Assembly: GCA_903918045.1 (NCBI GenBank)
Contig: CAIXCY010000014.1
Coordinates: forward strand, 62,001-126,000
Direction: 5' to 3'
From: an uncultured Bacteroidia bacterium
GTDB lineage: Bacteria; Bacteroidota; Bacteroidia; Bacteroidales; Prolixibacteraceae
DNA length: 64,000 bases
The translations under genes were made by a program, and so were the position numbers. This document shows positions 26,724 to 35,089 of this stretch, piece after piece. The notes under the pieces are model-generated. The model was not told the origin of the DNA and made no database searches. It was given only the letters and a program-made list of their open reading frames with translations. How positions within the stretch are numbered: position 1 is the stretch's first letter; the number at the start of each line of letters is the position of its first letter.

Positions 26724-27803
26724 ATGGCCCTTTCATTAAAAAAAGATTTTGCCTGGTCATTGCTCGTCCCAACAAGTATGGGAGTCCGCATTACACCTGT
26801 TAACGGTCAACCCGTTCATTGCAGCGATTTATTCCAAATGTACGCTTCGAGTGCAGAGACAAATGTTGCATCCATTGCTTCATACCTTGGATTACCCGTT
26901 AAAGTGCTCACCACTTTTGTAAAAGATAGTCCTATTGCTCAATTTATAAAAAGCAATCTAAGGAGTCGGAATATGACTTATGAAGGGCCCGAAGTGCCTC
27001 AAGGCGATCCCTGGGGTTATCGTCATCAATTTAATATTGCAGACAGTGGTGTTGGTGCCCGAGGTCCGCGAGTACAGAATGACCGTGCAGGAGAGGTAGG
27101 AAGAACCCTGGCGGTAAAAGATTTTGATCTGGAACGCATTTTCGGAGAAGAGGGTGTCCAGATAGTTCATCTTTCAGGATTAATTGCTGCCTTATCTCCG
27201 GAAACAAGTGAGTTTTGCCTCCAAATTGCACGTTTCTCAAAAAAATACAATACCCGGATTTCCTTCGACCTGAATTACCGTGCCTCATTTTGGAAAGGGA
27301 GGGAAGCCGAACTAAGTGCATTATTTAACGAAATCGCTTCATTATCAGACATCCTGATTGGCAATGAAGAAGATTTCCAACTCTGTCTTGGAATTGAAGG
27401 TCCGGAGGCAGGTGGAAAAGGGATAGAGTCCGAAATCGATGGATTTAAAGGGATGATTGGCAGGGTGAAGGAGACCTATCCTCATGCTTCAGTTTTTGCG
27501 ACAACGCTGCGTCAGGTGATCAGCTCCAACGAACATTTATGGGGAGCGATAATGCTCGAAGGGGAAAACTGGCACATAATTGAGGCTCGGAAAATTGCTG
27601 TTCTTGACCGGATTGGTGGCGGAGATGGCTTCGTAGGTGGATTACTCTATGGAATACTTAAGGAATGGGCCCCGGAGAAGTGGCCTCAGTTTGGCTGGGC
27701 CACCGGAGCTCTTGCCACAACTTTCCTCACGGATTATGCGCAACCTGCTGACGAAGAAATGGTTTGGAGTATCTGGAAAGGAAATGCAAGAGTCAGACGC
27801 TAA
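26724..27803 (+). CDS. kdgK: PfkB-family sugar kinase, 2-dehydro-3-deoxygluconokinase-like
   Basis: Ribokinase-fold kinase, best matched to KDG kinase (KDG to KDPG). The N-terminal half contains the substrate-binding pattern (YASSAETNVASIASYLG, about 32-48). The ATP and catalytic motif DRIGGGDGFVGGLLYG has the catalytic Asp at 301. FDLNYRASFW (about 184-193) is typical of KdgK relatives. The 359-residue length is slightly longer than usual. A gluconate- or mannonate-phosphorylating activity is an alternative, since no mannonate dehydratase that would supply KDG is encoded nearby. The position inside the uronate operon is firm; the exact substrate is not. Confidence 0.78.
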   Translation: MALSLKKDFAWSLLVPTSMGVRITPVNGQPVHCSDLFQMYASSAETNVASIASYLGLPVKVLTTFVKDSPIAQFIKSNLRSRNMTYEGPEVPQGDPWGYRHQFNIADSGVGARGPRVQNDRAGEVGRTLAVKDFDLERIFGEEGVQIVHLSGLIAALSPETSEFCLQIARFSKKYNTRISFDLNYRASFWKGREAELSALFNEIASLSDILIGNEEDFQLCLGIEGPEAGGKGIESEIDGFKGMIGRVKETYPHASVFATTLRQVISSNEHLWGAIMLEGENWHIIEARKIAVLDRIGGGDGFVGGLLYGILKEWAPEKWPQFGWATGALATTFLTDYAQPADEEMVWSIWKGNARVRR

Positions 27804-27912
27804 AAACAAATCTTTATTCTAAGTTAGAAAAAAGATAAGCCTTAAATATTTATCTTTAGAAACTAACCAGCCTGGTTTTTCGCTAAAAAAACAAAGGCTT
27901 AAATCCAAAGAG

Positions 27913-29202
27913 ATGATCTATATCCAAACAGGTTCAGCAACGGCAGATCTTTCGCCAAATGATTTAAAAGAGGGATTGTTTACCGCTTTTACTCTTCTAG
28001 GTAAGAAAAAGAAAATTTTGGCCATTCCCCCCGATTTTACCAGACTTCCATCGCGGGCAGGAGAATTAACCCATTATGCATATGATTATTATGGGGAAAA
28101 ACTGACAGATATTTTACCTGCGTTGGGTACACATACATCAATGACAGCGAATCAGATTACTGAAATGTTTGGTGATATCCCGCATTCACTATTCCGCAAT
28201 CACGACTGGCGCAATGATGTAATAACGCTCGGAGAGGTTCCGGCTGAATATATCCGCGAAGTTTCAGGTGATGCCGTAGACTTTGCATGGCCTGCTCAGG
28301 TCAATAAATTACTCGTCGAGGGCGGCTTTGATCTGATTCTTTCAATTGGGCAGGTCGTTCCACACGAAGTGGTTGGAATGGCCAATCACAACAAAAATAT
28401 TTTTGTCGGGACCGGCGGCGCGGAGGGGATTAATAAAAGCCATTTTATTGGTGCAGCCTTTGGAATGGAAAAAATGATGGGCAGAACCCAAACACCCGTT
28501 CGAAGGATATTTAATTATGCAAGCCATCACTTTGCAAAACATTTACCAATACTTTACATTCTCACAGTTGTGGGAATGGATAATGCGGATGGATCTTTAA
28601 AAGTGCGCGGATTATTTATTGGCGATGACAAGGAAGTTTTTAAAGCAGCGGCTGCCCTTTCCTTGGAGGTTAACTTTAATATGTTAGATCGTTCAATGAA
28701 AAAGGTCGTAGTCCACCTTAATCCTGCAGAATTTAAATCCACCTGGTTAGGAAATAAGTCAATCTATCGGACCAGAATGGCCATTGCAGATGGTGGAGAA
28801 CTCATTGTACTGGCACCCGCCTTAAAAGAATTTGGCGAAGATCCTGAAATCGACCGGTTAATCCGGAAATATGGCTATTTCGGAACACCGGAAACCTTAA
28901 AAGCTGTAAGGGAAAATGATGATCTGAAAAATAATTTAAGCGCCGCAGCGCACCTGATTCATGGCTCCTCGGAAGGGCGTTTTTCGGTAACCTACTGTCC
29001 GGGTAATGAAAAGGAGAATCTGACTAAGGAGGAAATCGAAAGTGTCGGTTTTAAATATGGCAATCTTGAAGAAATGACAAGTATTTACGATCCTTCCAAA
29101 CTAAAAGATGGGTGGAATACCACCACCGAAGGTGAAGAATTTTATTACATATCCAATCCTGCCCTGGGACTTTGGGCAGTTCGTGAACGATTTAAAGGTT
29201 AA
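27913..29202 (+). CDS. LarA-superfamily nickel-dependent racemase/epimerase homologue
   Basis: Member of the lactate racemase (LarA/DUF2088) superfamily, whose characterised members use a nickel-pincer nucleotide cofactor to racemise or epimerise 2-hydroxyacids. The GTHTSMT motif (about residues 75-81) matches the LarA GTHRPMT region. VVPHEVVGMANHN followed by GTGGAEGINKSHF (about 156-184) holds the His and a Lys in the cofactor-binding area, though the spacing differs from classical LarA. The length of 429 residues is usual. D-gluconate 2-epimerase activity has been reported in this superfamily, and the epimer of gluconate is mannonate, the product of the SDR two genes upstream. The cofactor genes larB, larC and larE are not in the window. 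Confidence 0.8.
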   Translation: MIYIQTGSATADLSPNDLKEGLFTAFTLLGKKKKILAIPPDFTRLPSRAGELTHYAYDYYGEKLTDILPALGTHTSMTANQITEMFGDIPHSLFRNHDWRNDVITLGEVPAEYIREVSGDAVDFAWPAQVNKLLVEGGFDLILSIGQVVPHEVVGMANHNKNIFVGTGGAEGINKSHFIGAAFGMEKMMGRTQTPVRRIFNYASHHFAKHLPILYILTVVGMDNADGSLKVRGLFIGDDKEVFKAAAALSLEVNFNMLDRSMKKVVVHLNPAEFKSTWLGNKSIYRTRMAIADGGELIVLAPALKEFGEDPEIDRLIRKYGYFGTPETLKAVRENDDLKNNLSAAAHLIHGSSEGRFSVTYCPGNEKENLTKEEIESVGFKYGNLEEMTSIYDPSKLKDGWNTTTEGEEFYYISNPALGLWAVRERFKG

Positions 29203-29208
29203 AAAAGA

Positions 29209-30204
29209 ATGATTTTAGATGAGGTAAAGTGGGGGATAATCGGCTGTGGTGATGTGACTGAGGTAAAGAGTGGTCCACCACTTCAACTGACACCACACTC
29301 AACATTGGTAGCAGTAATGCGGCGAAACGGAGCCCTTGCAGAAGATTACGCCAAACGGCATAATGTTCCCAGATGGTACAACGATGCTGATGAGTTAATT
29401 AATGATCCGGAAGTCAATGCAGTTTATATAGCCACACCGCCCGATGCCCATCTTGAATACGCGGTCAAAGCGATGCGGGCAGGAAAAGCAGTTTACGTTG
29501 AAAAACCGATGGCCAGAACTTTTGCCGAATGTGAGAAGATGATCCGGGTTTCAAATGAAACCGGAGTTCCTTTATATTCTGCATATTACAGAAGAACGCT
29601 GCCGGCCTTCCTGAAAGTAAAAGAATTAGTTGATTCCGGATCTGTCGGATCGATCAGGCTCGTGAATGTACGGTTCTACAGCCCCCCGGAAAACGATTCA
29701 GATAGCCAGGTGGCGCCATGGCGATATCGACCTGAAATTTCAGGCGGAGGTTTGCTGTTTGATCTGGCGTCACATACACTCGATTTTCTTGATTTTATCT
29801 TCGGGTCAATTGAAAAAATAAAAGCAACGGCCTTAAACCAGGCAAACCTCTATGCCGCTGAAGATCTCGTGATGGCAAACTGGATCCATGATTCAGGCAT
29901 AGCAGGAACCGGTACCTGGTGTTTTGCAACTTCAGATAAAAACAACCTTGATGAAGTTGAAATTATTGGAGACCAGGGCCGGATAATCTTTTCAACATTT
30001 AAATCAGTTCCGGTGGTTCTCGAAAACCGTTCAGGCCGTCAAGAATATCCTTTTGAAAGACCCAAACATGTCCAAAGTTACCTAATGGCGAAAATCGTAT
30101 CTGCATTACGTGGTCAGGGTGAATCTCCGTCCACCGGTGTAACAGGGGCACGAACGAATCTGGTAATGGATGAAATGGTTAAAAACTATTATCATAAGGA
30201 ATAA
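29209..30204 (+). CDS. Gfo/Idh/MocA-family NAD(P)-dependent oxidoreductase
   Basis: Sugar or sugar-acid dehydrogenase of the glucose-fructose oxidoreductase family. The Rossmann motif GIIGCGDVTEV lies at residues 9-19, and IATPPDAH near 74-81. The diagnostic EKPMA has Lys at 99. The C-terminal half carries the family's substrate domain with GGLLFDLASHTLDFLDFIFG (about 180-199), including the conserved Asp and His of the active site. It starts seven bases after the LarA-like gene, so cotranscription is very likely. The substrate is unknown; a sugar acid is plausible from context. Confidence 0.85.
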   Translation: MILDEVKWGIIGCGDVTEVKSGPPLQLTPHSTLVAVMRRNGALAEDYAKRHNVPRWYNDADELINDPEVNAVYIATPPDAHLEYAVKAMRAGKAVYVEKPMARTFAECEKMIRVSNETGVPLYSAYYRRTLPAFLKVKELVDSGSVGSIRLVNVRFYSPPENDSDSQVAPWRYRPEISGGGLLFDLASHTLDFLDFIFGSIEKIKATALNQANLYAAEDLVMANWIHDSGIAGTGTWCFATSDKNNLDEVEIIGDQGRIIFSTFKSVPVVLENRSGRQEYPFERPKHVQSYLMAKIVSALRGQGESPSTGVTGARTNLVMDEMVKNYYHKE

Positions 30205-30225
30205 AAAACATAGTAAAAGACTGTA

Positions 30226-31347
30226 ATGAAGATCATTATTGATGATAAGATCCCATATATCAAAGGTGCACTCGAGCCTTTTGCAGAAGTAGTTTATCTT
30301 TCGGGAGATCGGACTACGCCGGAGATTGTAAAGGATGCTGATGCGCTTATTACCCGGACACGCACGAACTGTAATGCACAGCTTCTATCCGGATCAAGTG
30401 TGAAATTTATTGCAACTGCCACAATTGGATTTGATCATATTGACACTGAATACTGCGACCAATCAGGAATTACATGGACTAATGCTCCCGGTTGCAATTC
30501 AAAATCAGTTGTACAATATATTGCATCAGCACTCGTGGTTTTAGCCGATAAAAAAGGTTTTCAGCTCAAAGATAAAACCATCGGTATTATCGGGGTTGGA
30601 AATGTTGGAGCCAAGGTCGCACGTCTATGTGAAATATTAGGAATGAAGGTCCTGCTTAACGATCCTCCCCGTGCCAGGGCTGAGGGGAAAAAAGCGTTTG
30701 TAGAATTAGATGAACTTCTTGAAAAAGCCGATATCATAACATTACACGTCCCCTTATATATGGATGGAACCGATAAGACTTTCCATCTGGCCGACGAAGC
30801 GTTTTTTAAGGCTGCTAAAAAAAATCCAATTATTATTAACTCCTGTCGGGGTGAGGTAACCAATACGGAAGCGTTGAAAACGGCCCTCAAATCCGGCGCG
30901 GTGTCAGGAGCCGTTATTGACTGTTGGGAAAACGAGCCCTTACTTGATCGGGAGCTCCTTAATCTTGTAGATCTGGCAACACCACATATTGCAGGTTATT
31001 CCAGAGATGGAAAAGCCAATGGGACAAACATGAGCATCAGAGCCTTGAGCAAGTTTTTTAATTTAGGCATTAACAACTGGAAATGTTCCAATGTAGAATT
31101 CCCGCCATCTATTGATATCTATATCGATGGTACAGGTAAATCAACGCAACAAATTCTTACTGAGGCAATTTTATCTACTTATGATATCTGGAAAGATGAC
31201 CTCCGGTTAAGAGAATCTGTTGAGACCTTTGAAAAGCAGCGGGGAGACTATCCTGTCAGGCGTGAATTTCCAGCATTTAAAGTCTTTTGCAAAATCAGTA
31301 ATATCAAAGCAATACATAAACTGAATCAACTTGGATTTAAACTTTGA
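30226..31347 (+). CDS. pdxB: Erythronate-4-phosphate dehydrogenase PdxB
   Basis: D-isomer 2-hydroxyacid dehydrogenase that oxidises 4-phosphoerythronate in the DXP-dependent pathway to pyridoxal phosphate. It is distinguished from generic relatives by the whole PdxB pattern: IIIDDKIPY at the start, TATIGFDHID (about 65-74), APGCNSKSVVQYI (about 89-101), GIIGVGNVG (about 122-130), LHVPLYMDG, INSCRGE, DCWENEP and TPHIAGYSRDGKANGT (about 251-266). A C-terminal dimerisation tail is also present. The 373-residue length fits. Its place inside a uronate operon, 21 bases after the Gfo/Idh gene, is unexpected. Confidence 0.9.
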   Translation: MKIIIDDKIPYIKGALEPFAEVVYLSGDRTTPEIVKDADALITRTRTNCNAQLLSGSSVKFIATATIGFDHIDTEYCDQSGITWTNAPGCNSKSVVQYIASALVVLADKKGFQLKDKTIGIIGVGNVGAKVARLCEILGMKVLLNDPPRARAEGKKAFVELDELLEKADIITLHVPLYMDGTDKTFHLADEAFFKAAKKNPIIINSCRGEVTNTEALKTALKSGAVSGAVIDCWENEPLLDRELLNLVDLATPHIAGYSRDGKANGTNMSIRALSKFFNLGINNWKCSNVEFPPSIDIYIDGTGKSTQQILTEAILSTYDIWKDDLRLRESVETFEKQRGDYPVRREFPAFKVFCKISNIKAIHKLNQLGFKL

Positions 31348-31406
31348 GAGAATAGAAATAAATAGAAATTTCAACATTTAAAACATAAAAAACAACAAAA
31401 TCACAA

Positions 31407-32855
31407 ATGAAAAAAGCAGATATTGGCCTGATAGGCCTTGCAGTGATGGGTGAAAATCTTGTTCTTAATATGGAGAGCAAAGGATTTACGGTTGCAGTCT
31501 ATAACCGTACAATTGACAAAGTAGACAAATTTGCGACCGGACGTGGTGCAGGCAAAAATTTCATCGGTTGCCATTCGATAGCAGATCTTTGTGCAAACCT
31601 TGAACGTCCTCGAAAGGTGATGATGCTGGTGAAGGCAGGTACACCGGTTGATGATTTTATTGAGCAGATTATCCCTCATCTGGAACCCGGAGATATCATT
31701 ATCGATGGTGGGAACTCCCATTTTCCAGATACGATCCGCCGCACAAACTATGTTGAAAGCAAAGGTCTATTATTTATAGGTACTGGTGTTTCTGGTGGGG
31801 AAGAGGGCGCCTTACTTGGTCCTTCGATGATGCCGGGGGGATCACCTGCAGCATGGCCCGCTGTAAAAACAATTTTTCAGGCAGTTGCTGCCAAGGTAAA
31901 TGGTGAACCTTGCTGCGATTGGGTTGGCGAAAACGGTGCAGGCCACTTTGTTAAAATGGTCCATAATGGTATCGAATACGGCGATATGCAGATTATCTGC
32001 GAAGCATATCAGTTAATGAAAGAGCTGCTTGGAATGACCGCAGACGAGATGCACGACACATTTGCCGAATGGAACAAAGGGGATTTGGACAGCTATCTGG
32101 TTGAAATAACCCGCGATATTCTGGGGTTCCGTGATGAAAATGGCGAGGCTCTGGTTGAAAAAATTCTTGATACTGCAGGTCAAAAAGGGACCGGAAAATG
32201 GACCGGCGTGTCAGCCCTGGATTTGGGAATACCTCTGACATTAATCGGAGAATCTGTCTTTGCACGCTGTCTTTCTGCTCAAAAGGAGCTTCGTGTAAAA
32301 GCTTCCAAATTCCTCAACGGTCCGGATAAATTATTTAAAGGTGACAAGGTTCAGTTTCTCAGCGACCTCAAAGATGCGTTGCTTGGTGCAAAAATCATCT
32401 CCTATGCACAAGGTTACGATTTAATGGGTGAAGCGGCAAAAGAGTACAAATGGATTCTTAACAATGGTGGTATTGCCCTGATGTGGCGCGGCGGATGCAT
32501 AATTCGCTCGGTATTTTTAGGTAAAATCAAGGAGGCTTTCAACAATAATCCAAAGCTTGAACATTTACTTCTTGATGAATATTTTAAAGATACCATTGAA
32601 AAAGCTCAGTCCGGATGGCGCCGTGTAGTTGCTGCAGCAGTAACCAATGGTGTACCTGCACCTTGCCTGGCTACTGCCCTCACCTATTTTGATGGTTTCC
32701 GCAGCGAACGGTTACCAGCCAATCTGCTTCAGGCACAACGGGATTATTTCGGCGCTCATACCTACGAACGAGTGGACAAACCACGCGGTCAGTTTTTCCA
32801 TACAAACTGGACCGGACGCGGCGGCGATACAGCCTCAACAACTTATACAGTTTAA
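31407..32855 (+). CDS. gnd: 6-phosphogluconate dehydrogenase, decarboxylating
   Basis: Cytoplasmic enzyme of the oxidative pentose phosphate pathway: 6-phosphogluconate plus NAD(P)+ to ribulose 5-phosphate and CO2. The cofactor motif GLIGLAVMGENL lies at residues 7-18, followed by YNRT, which suggests NADP preference. IIDGGNSHFPDT lies near 97-108, FIGTGVSGGEEGA near 124-136, and the catalytic Lys in HFVKMVHNGIEYGDMQ near 186-201. The C-terminal YFGAHTYER and FHTNW motifs are also present. The 482-residue length is that of the long enterobacterial type. A strong terminator follows 22 bases after the stop, closing the operon. Confidence 0.95.
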   Translation: MKKADIGLIGLAVMGENLVLNMESKGFTVAVYNRTIDKVDKFATGRGAGKNFIGCHSIADLCANLERPRKVMMLVKAGTPVDDFIEQIIPHLEPGDIIIDGGNSHFPDTIRRTNYVESKGLLFIGTGVSGGEEGALLGPSMMPGGSPAAWPAVKTIFQAVAAKVNGEPCCDWVGENGAGHFVKMVHNGIEYGDMQIICEAYQLMKELLGMTADEMHDTFAEWNKGDLDSYLVEITRDILGFRDENGEALVEKILDTAGQKGTGKWTGVSALDLGIPLTLIGESVFARCLSAQKELRVKASKFLNGPDKLFKGDKVQFLSDLKDALLGAKIISYAQGYDLMGEAAKEYKWILNNGGIALMWRGGCIIRSVFLGKIKEAFNNNPKLEHLLLDEYFKDTIEKAQSGWRRVVAAAVTNGVPAPCLATALTYFDGFRSERLPANLLQAQRDYFGAHTYERVDKPRGQFFHTNWTGRGGDTASTTYTV

Positions 32856-32877
32856 GGTAAAAAGTCATACTATTCAT

Positions 32878-32912
32878 GGCGCTGCAACCTCACGTTGTGG
32901 CGCCTATTTTTT
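32878..32912 (+). terminator. Intrinsic terminator after gnd
   Basis: GGCGCTGCAAC pairs with GTTGTGGCGCC (two weak positions) around CTCAC and is followed by TATTTTTT. It ends the rightward uronate operon. The next 178 bases are AT-rich with no gene seen. Confidence 0.8.
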
Positions 32913-33090
32913 ATAGGAGATTTTCCAATCCGAAAAGTCCAAATTAAATTGCTACAGGGAATGGAAATAGATTGTTAATAATTCTATCTAAACTTTGAAT
33001 AGAAGAAAAACGGATTAATGACCACAATATTAAAGGTCCAATTATTTTAAATAAACAAAAAATATTATATTTCGGACTAAATAATATGCC

Positions 33091-34209
33091 ATGGAAACAA
33101 AATTTGCTCCAGCTGAAAGAAGTGCCTTTTTCGAGGTATTGCAAAGTCAATTAAGCTTAGAAAAGATTACTTACCTCAATGACATATTTTGTTCCCTTTC
33201 ATTTATTTTCTGTATTCTAAATGAGAACAGGCAAATCGTATATTCCAACGATGTATTATTGAAAACTCTTGAAGTTGAAGATGTTGAGCAGATTCTAGGC
33301 AAACGTTTCGGCGAAGCAATCAATTGCCGCTTTTCATTTGAAGAGCAAGGTGGATGCGGAACCTCTGAGCATTGTCGCTATTGCGGAGCTGTGAATTCAA
33401 TGCTTCAATGTCAAAGGACCGGTTTCAAAACGACTTCCGAATGCCGGATAAGGAGAATTGTTAAAGGGGCGGAGAGTTTTTTGGATGTTGAGGTAACAGC
33501 CACACCTTTTATACATGAAAATTCAAAATATATCATATTCTCATTAATCGATATTACAGATCGCAAGAGAAGGGCTATCATTGAAAAGATATTTTTTCAC
33601 GATATTTTGAACGTCACATCAGGTTTACAAGGCTTTTTTGAGATCTTTGATTCGATTAACAAAGAGGATCAGCGAGACTTTATTCAGATGGGTGCATCCT
33701 TATGTCAGCAAATCATCGACGAAATCGGCACACAAAGATTGCTTGCACAAGCTGAAAATCACGAATTAATCGTCAATTCCAAACCTATCGAGAGTCTTGC
33801 ATTTATTCAACATATTGCTGCAGATTTAGCATTCCTGGAGGTTGCAAAGGGAAAGCATATTGTTATCAGCAATAACTCAGAGGCTTTAAGTCTCGAGAGC
33901 GATCCGATCCTGTTGAGAAGGGTCTTAAACAATATGGTTAAGAATGCCCTCGAGGCAAGTGCTGACGGGGAAACAGTTTCACTTACCTCAGTAAAGGATG
34001 GAAAGAAAGTTAGATTTGAGGTGCATAATCCTAAGTTTATCCCACGAGAGATTGAGATGCAGGTTTTTATGCGCTCTTTTTCCACAAAAGGGACACAGCG
34101 GGGAATCGGAACCTACAGCATGAAAATCCTGGGTGAACAACATTTGGGAGGAGTTGTCGATTTTACAACCTCAGAAAAGGAAGGGACGACATTCTTTATT
34201 GAGCTTTAG
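33091..34209 (+). CDS. PAS-domain sensor histidine kinase with Cys cluster
   Basis: Cytoplasmic sensor kinase without membrane helices. The PAS domain (about residues 28-155) contains C79, C89, C95 and C98 (GGCGTSEHCRYCG), which could bind a metal or Fe-S cluster or act as a redox switch. The phosphoacceptor H-box FFHDILN has His at 170. The ATPase domain carries the N-box NMVKNALEAS (N285) and a G-box TKGTQRGIGTYSM (about 336-348), so the kinase looks active. The 372-residue length is compact. No response regulator gene lies beside it, so its partner is unknown. Confidence 0.85.
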   Translation: METKFAPAERSAFFEVLQSQLSLEKITYLNDIFCSLSFIFCILNENRQIVYSNDVLLKTLEVEDVEQILGKRFGEAINCRFSFEEQGGCGTSEHCRYCGAVNSMLQCQRTGFKTTSECRIRRIVKGAESFLDVEVTATPFIHENSKYIIFSLIDITDRKRRAIIEKIFFHDILNVTSGLQGFFEIFDSINKEDQRDFIQMGASLCQQIIDEIGTQRLLAQAENHELIVNSKPIESLAFIQHIAADLAFLEVAKGKHIVISNNSEALSLESDPILLRRVLNNMVKNALEASADGETVSLTSVKDGKKVRFEVHNPKFIPREIEMQVFMRSFSTKGTQRGIGTYSMKILGEQHLGGVVDFTTSEKEGTTFFIEL

Positions 34210-34471
34210 TTACCTATTTTCGCAACAAGTACTGCTATTCCATACACTTGGACATTTGTACAATTGATACATATATACTATCTTTCTATTATTCATATAT
34301 ATATATAATAATTCATGATGGATAATTATTAAAAAACGCTTAATTATCTCCTAAACAGTTCAAAATCCATCTAAAACTTAAAATGAATTTTATAATTGAA
34401 AAATAATTGACGATAACATAATTATATTCAATAAAAAACTATAATTTCACAAGAACTTAAACACATTAAAG
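34210..34471. other. AT-rich intergenic region without a recognisable gene
   Basis: The 262 bases between the kinase gene and a small ORF are very AT-rich, with TATATATATA runs near 34296-34306. No hairpin with a T-run or tRNA-like structure is evident. Confidence 0.4.
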
Positions 34472-34654
34472 ATGAATCAAATTAAGAAAGCGTTGTTAGA
34501 TTCTGTTATCATCGGCGGTCTTATAATGATTACTGCAGTTGTTATAAATGTACCAATTTATAAAGTTTTAATTCCAATATCAGCAATTGCCATTTACAAT
34601 TTTGGTAAAGCTTCATTTAATCTGTATAAAGATAATAAGGGGAATGTAAGCTAA
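34472..34654 (+). CDS. Possible small membrane protein (60 residues)
   Basis: A short frame with a basic N-terminus (MNQIKKALLDS) and two hydrophobic stretches (about 9-27 and 30-43), then a charged tail YKDNKGNVS. The pattern is that of a genuine small membrane protein rather than random sequence. No family is recognised. AAAG five bases before the ATG is a weak ribosome-binding candidate. Confidence 0.45.
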   Translation: MNQIKKALLDSVIIGGLIMITAVVINVPIYKVLIPISAIAIYNFGKASFNLYKDNKGNVS

Positions 34655-34703
34655 ACTATTTCATGAAGTATTGGATAGAGAATTTCAAACTATTTTAATC
34701 TGA

Positions 34704-35042
34704 TTAACGTTCAATTTTCTCAACCACGACGGCCGTACCATAAGCAAGAACTTCAGTGAGTCCATTCATTACCTCATTGGCATCGTACCTCATACTAATA
34801 ATTGCATTGGCGCCTAATTCGGCTGCGTGCTGAATCATCAATTGTAAGGCCTCTTCGCGGGCATTCTCACACAATTCGGTATAAATAGCACTTTTCCCAC
34901 CAAAGATTGTCATAAACCCTCCTGCCATATTCCCTAAAATGCTTCGGGAACGCACTGTTATTCCCCTTACAAGTCCCAATTGCCGAACAATCCGATAGCC
35001 TTCAAGATTCGTGCTTGTTGTAATCAATGTAGTGTTTCTCAT
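34704..35042 (-). CDS. YbjQ/UPF0145-family protein
   Basis: Small cytoplasmic protein of the YbjQ family, described as a putative heavy-metal-binding domain of unknown role, with a pentamer-forming fold. Family marks are GYRIVRQLGLVRGITVRSRSI (about residues 15-35), ENAREEALQLMIQHAAELGANAII (about 59-82), MRYD and the YGTAVVVE end. The 112-residue length is standard. It lies 47 bases after the serine-hydrolase gene on the same strand and may be cotranscribed with it. Confidence 0.85.
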   Translation of the reverse strand: MRNTTLITTSTNLEGYRIVRQLGLVRGITVRSRSILGNMAGGFMTIFGGKSAIYTELCENAREEALQLMIQHAAELGANAIISMRYDANEVMNGLTEVLAYGTAVVVEKIER

Positions 35043-35089
35043 AATGATTAAGGTATTTTTATTAAATTAAAAAGTTGATATTTCACTGA

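Noticed and set aside
34296-34306. TATATATATA run as an origin or regulatory site
   Set aside because: It is a simple AT repeat with no DnaA boxes or other origin features nearby.
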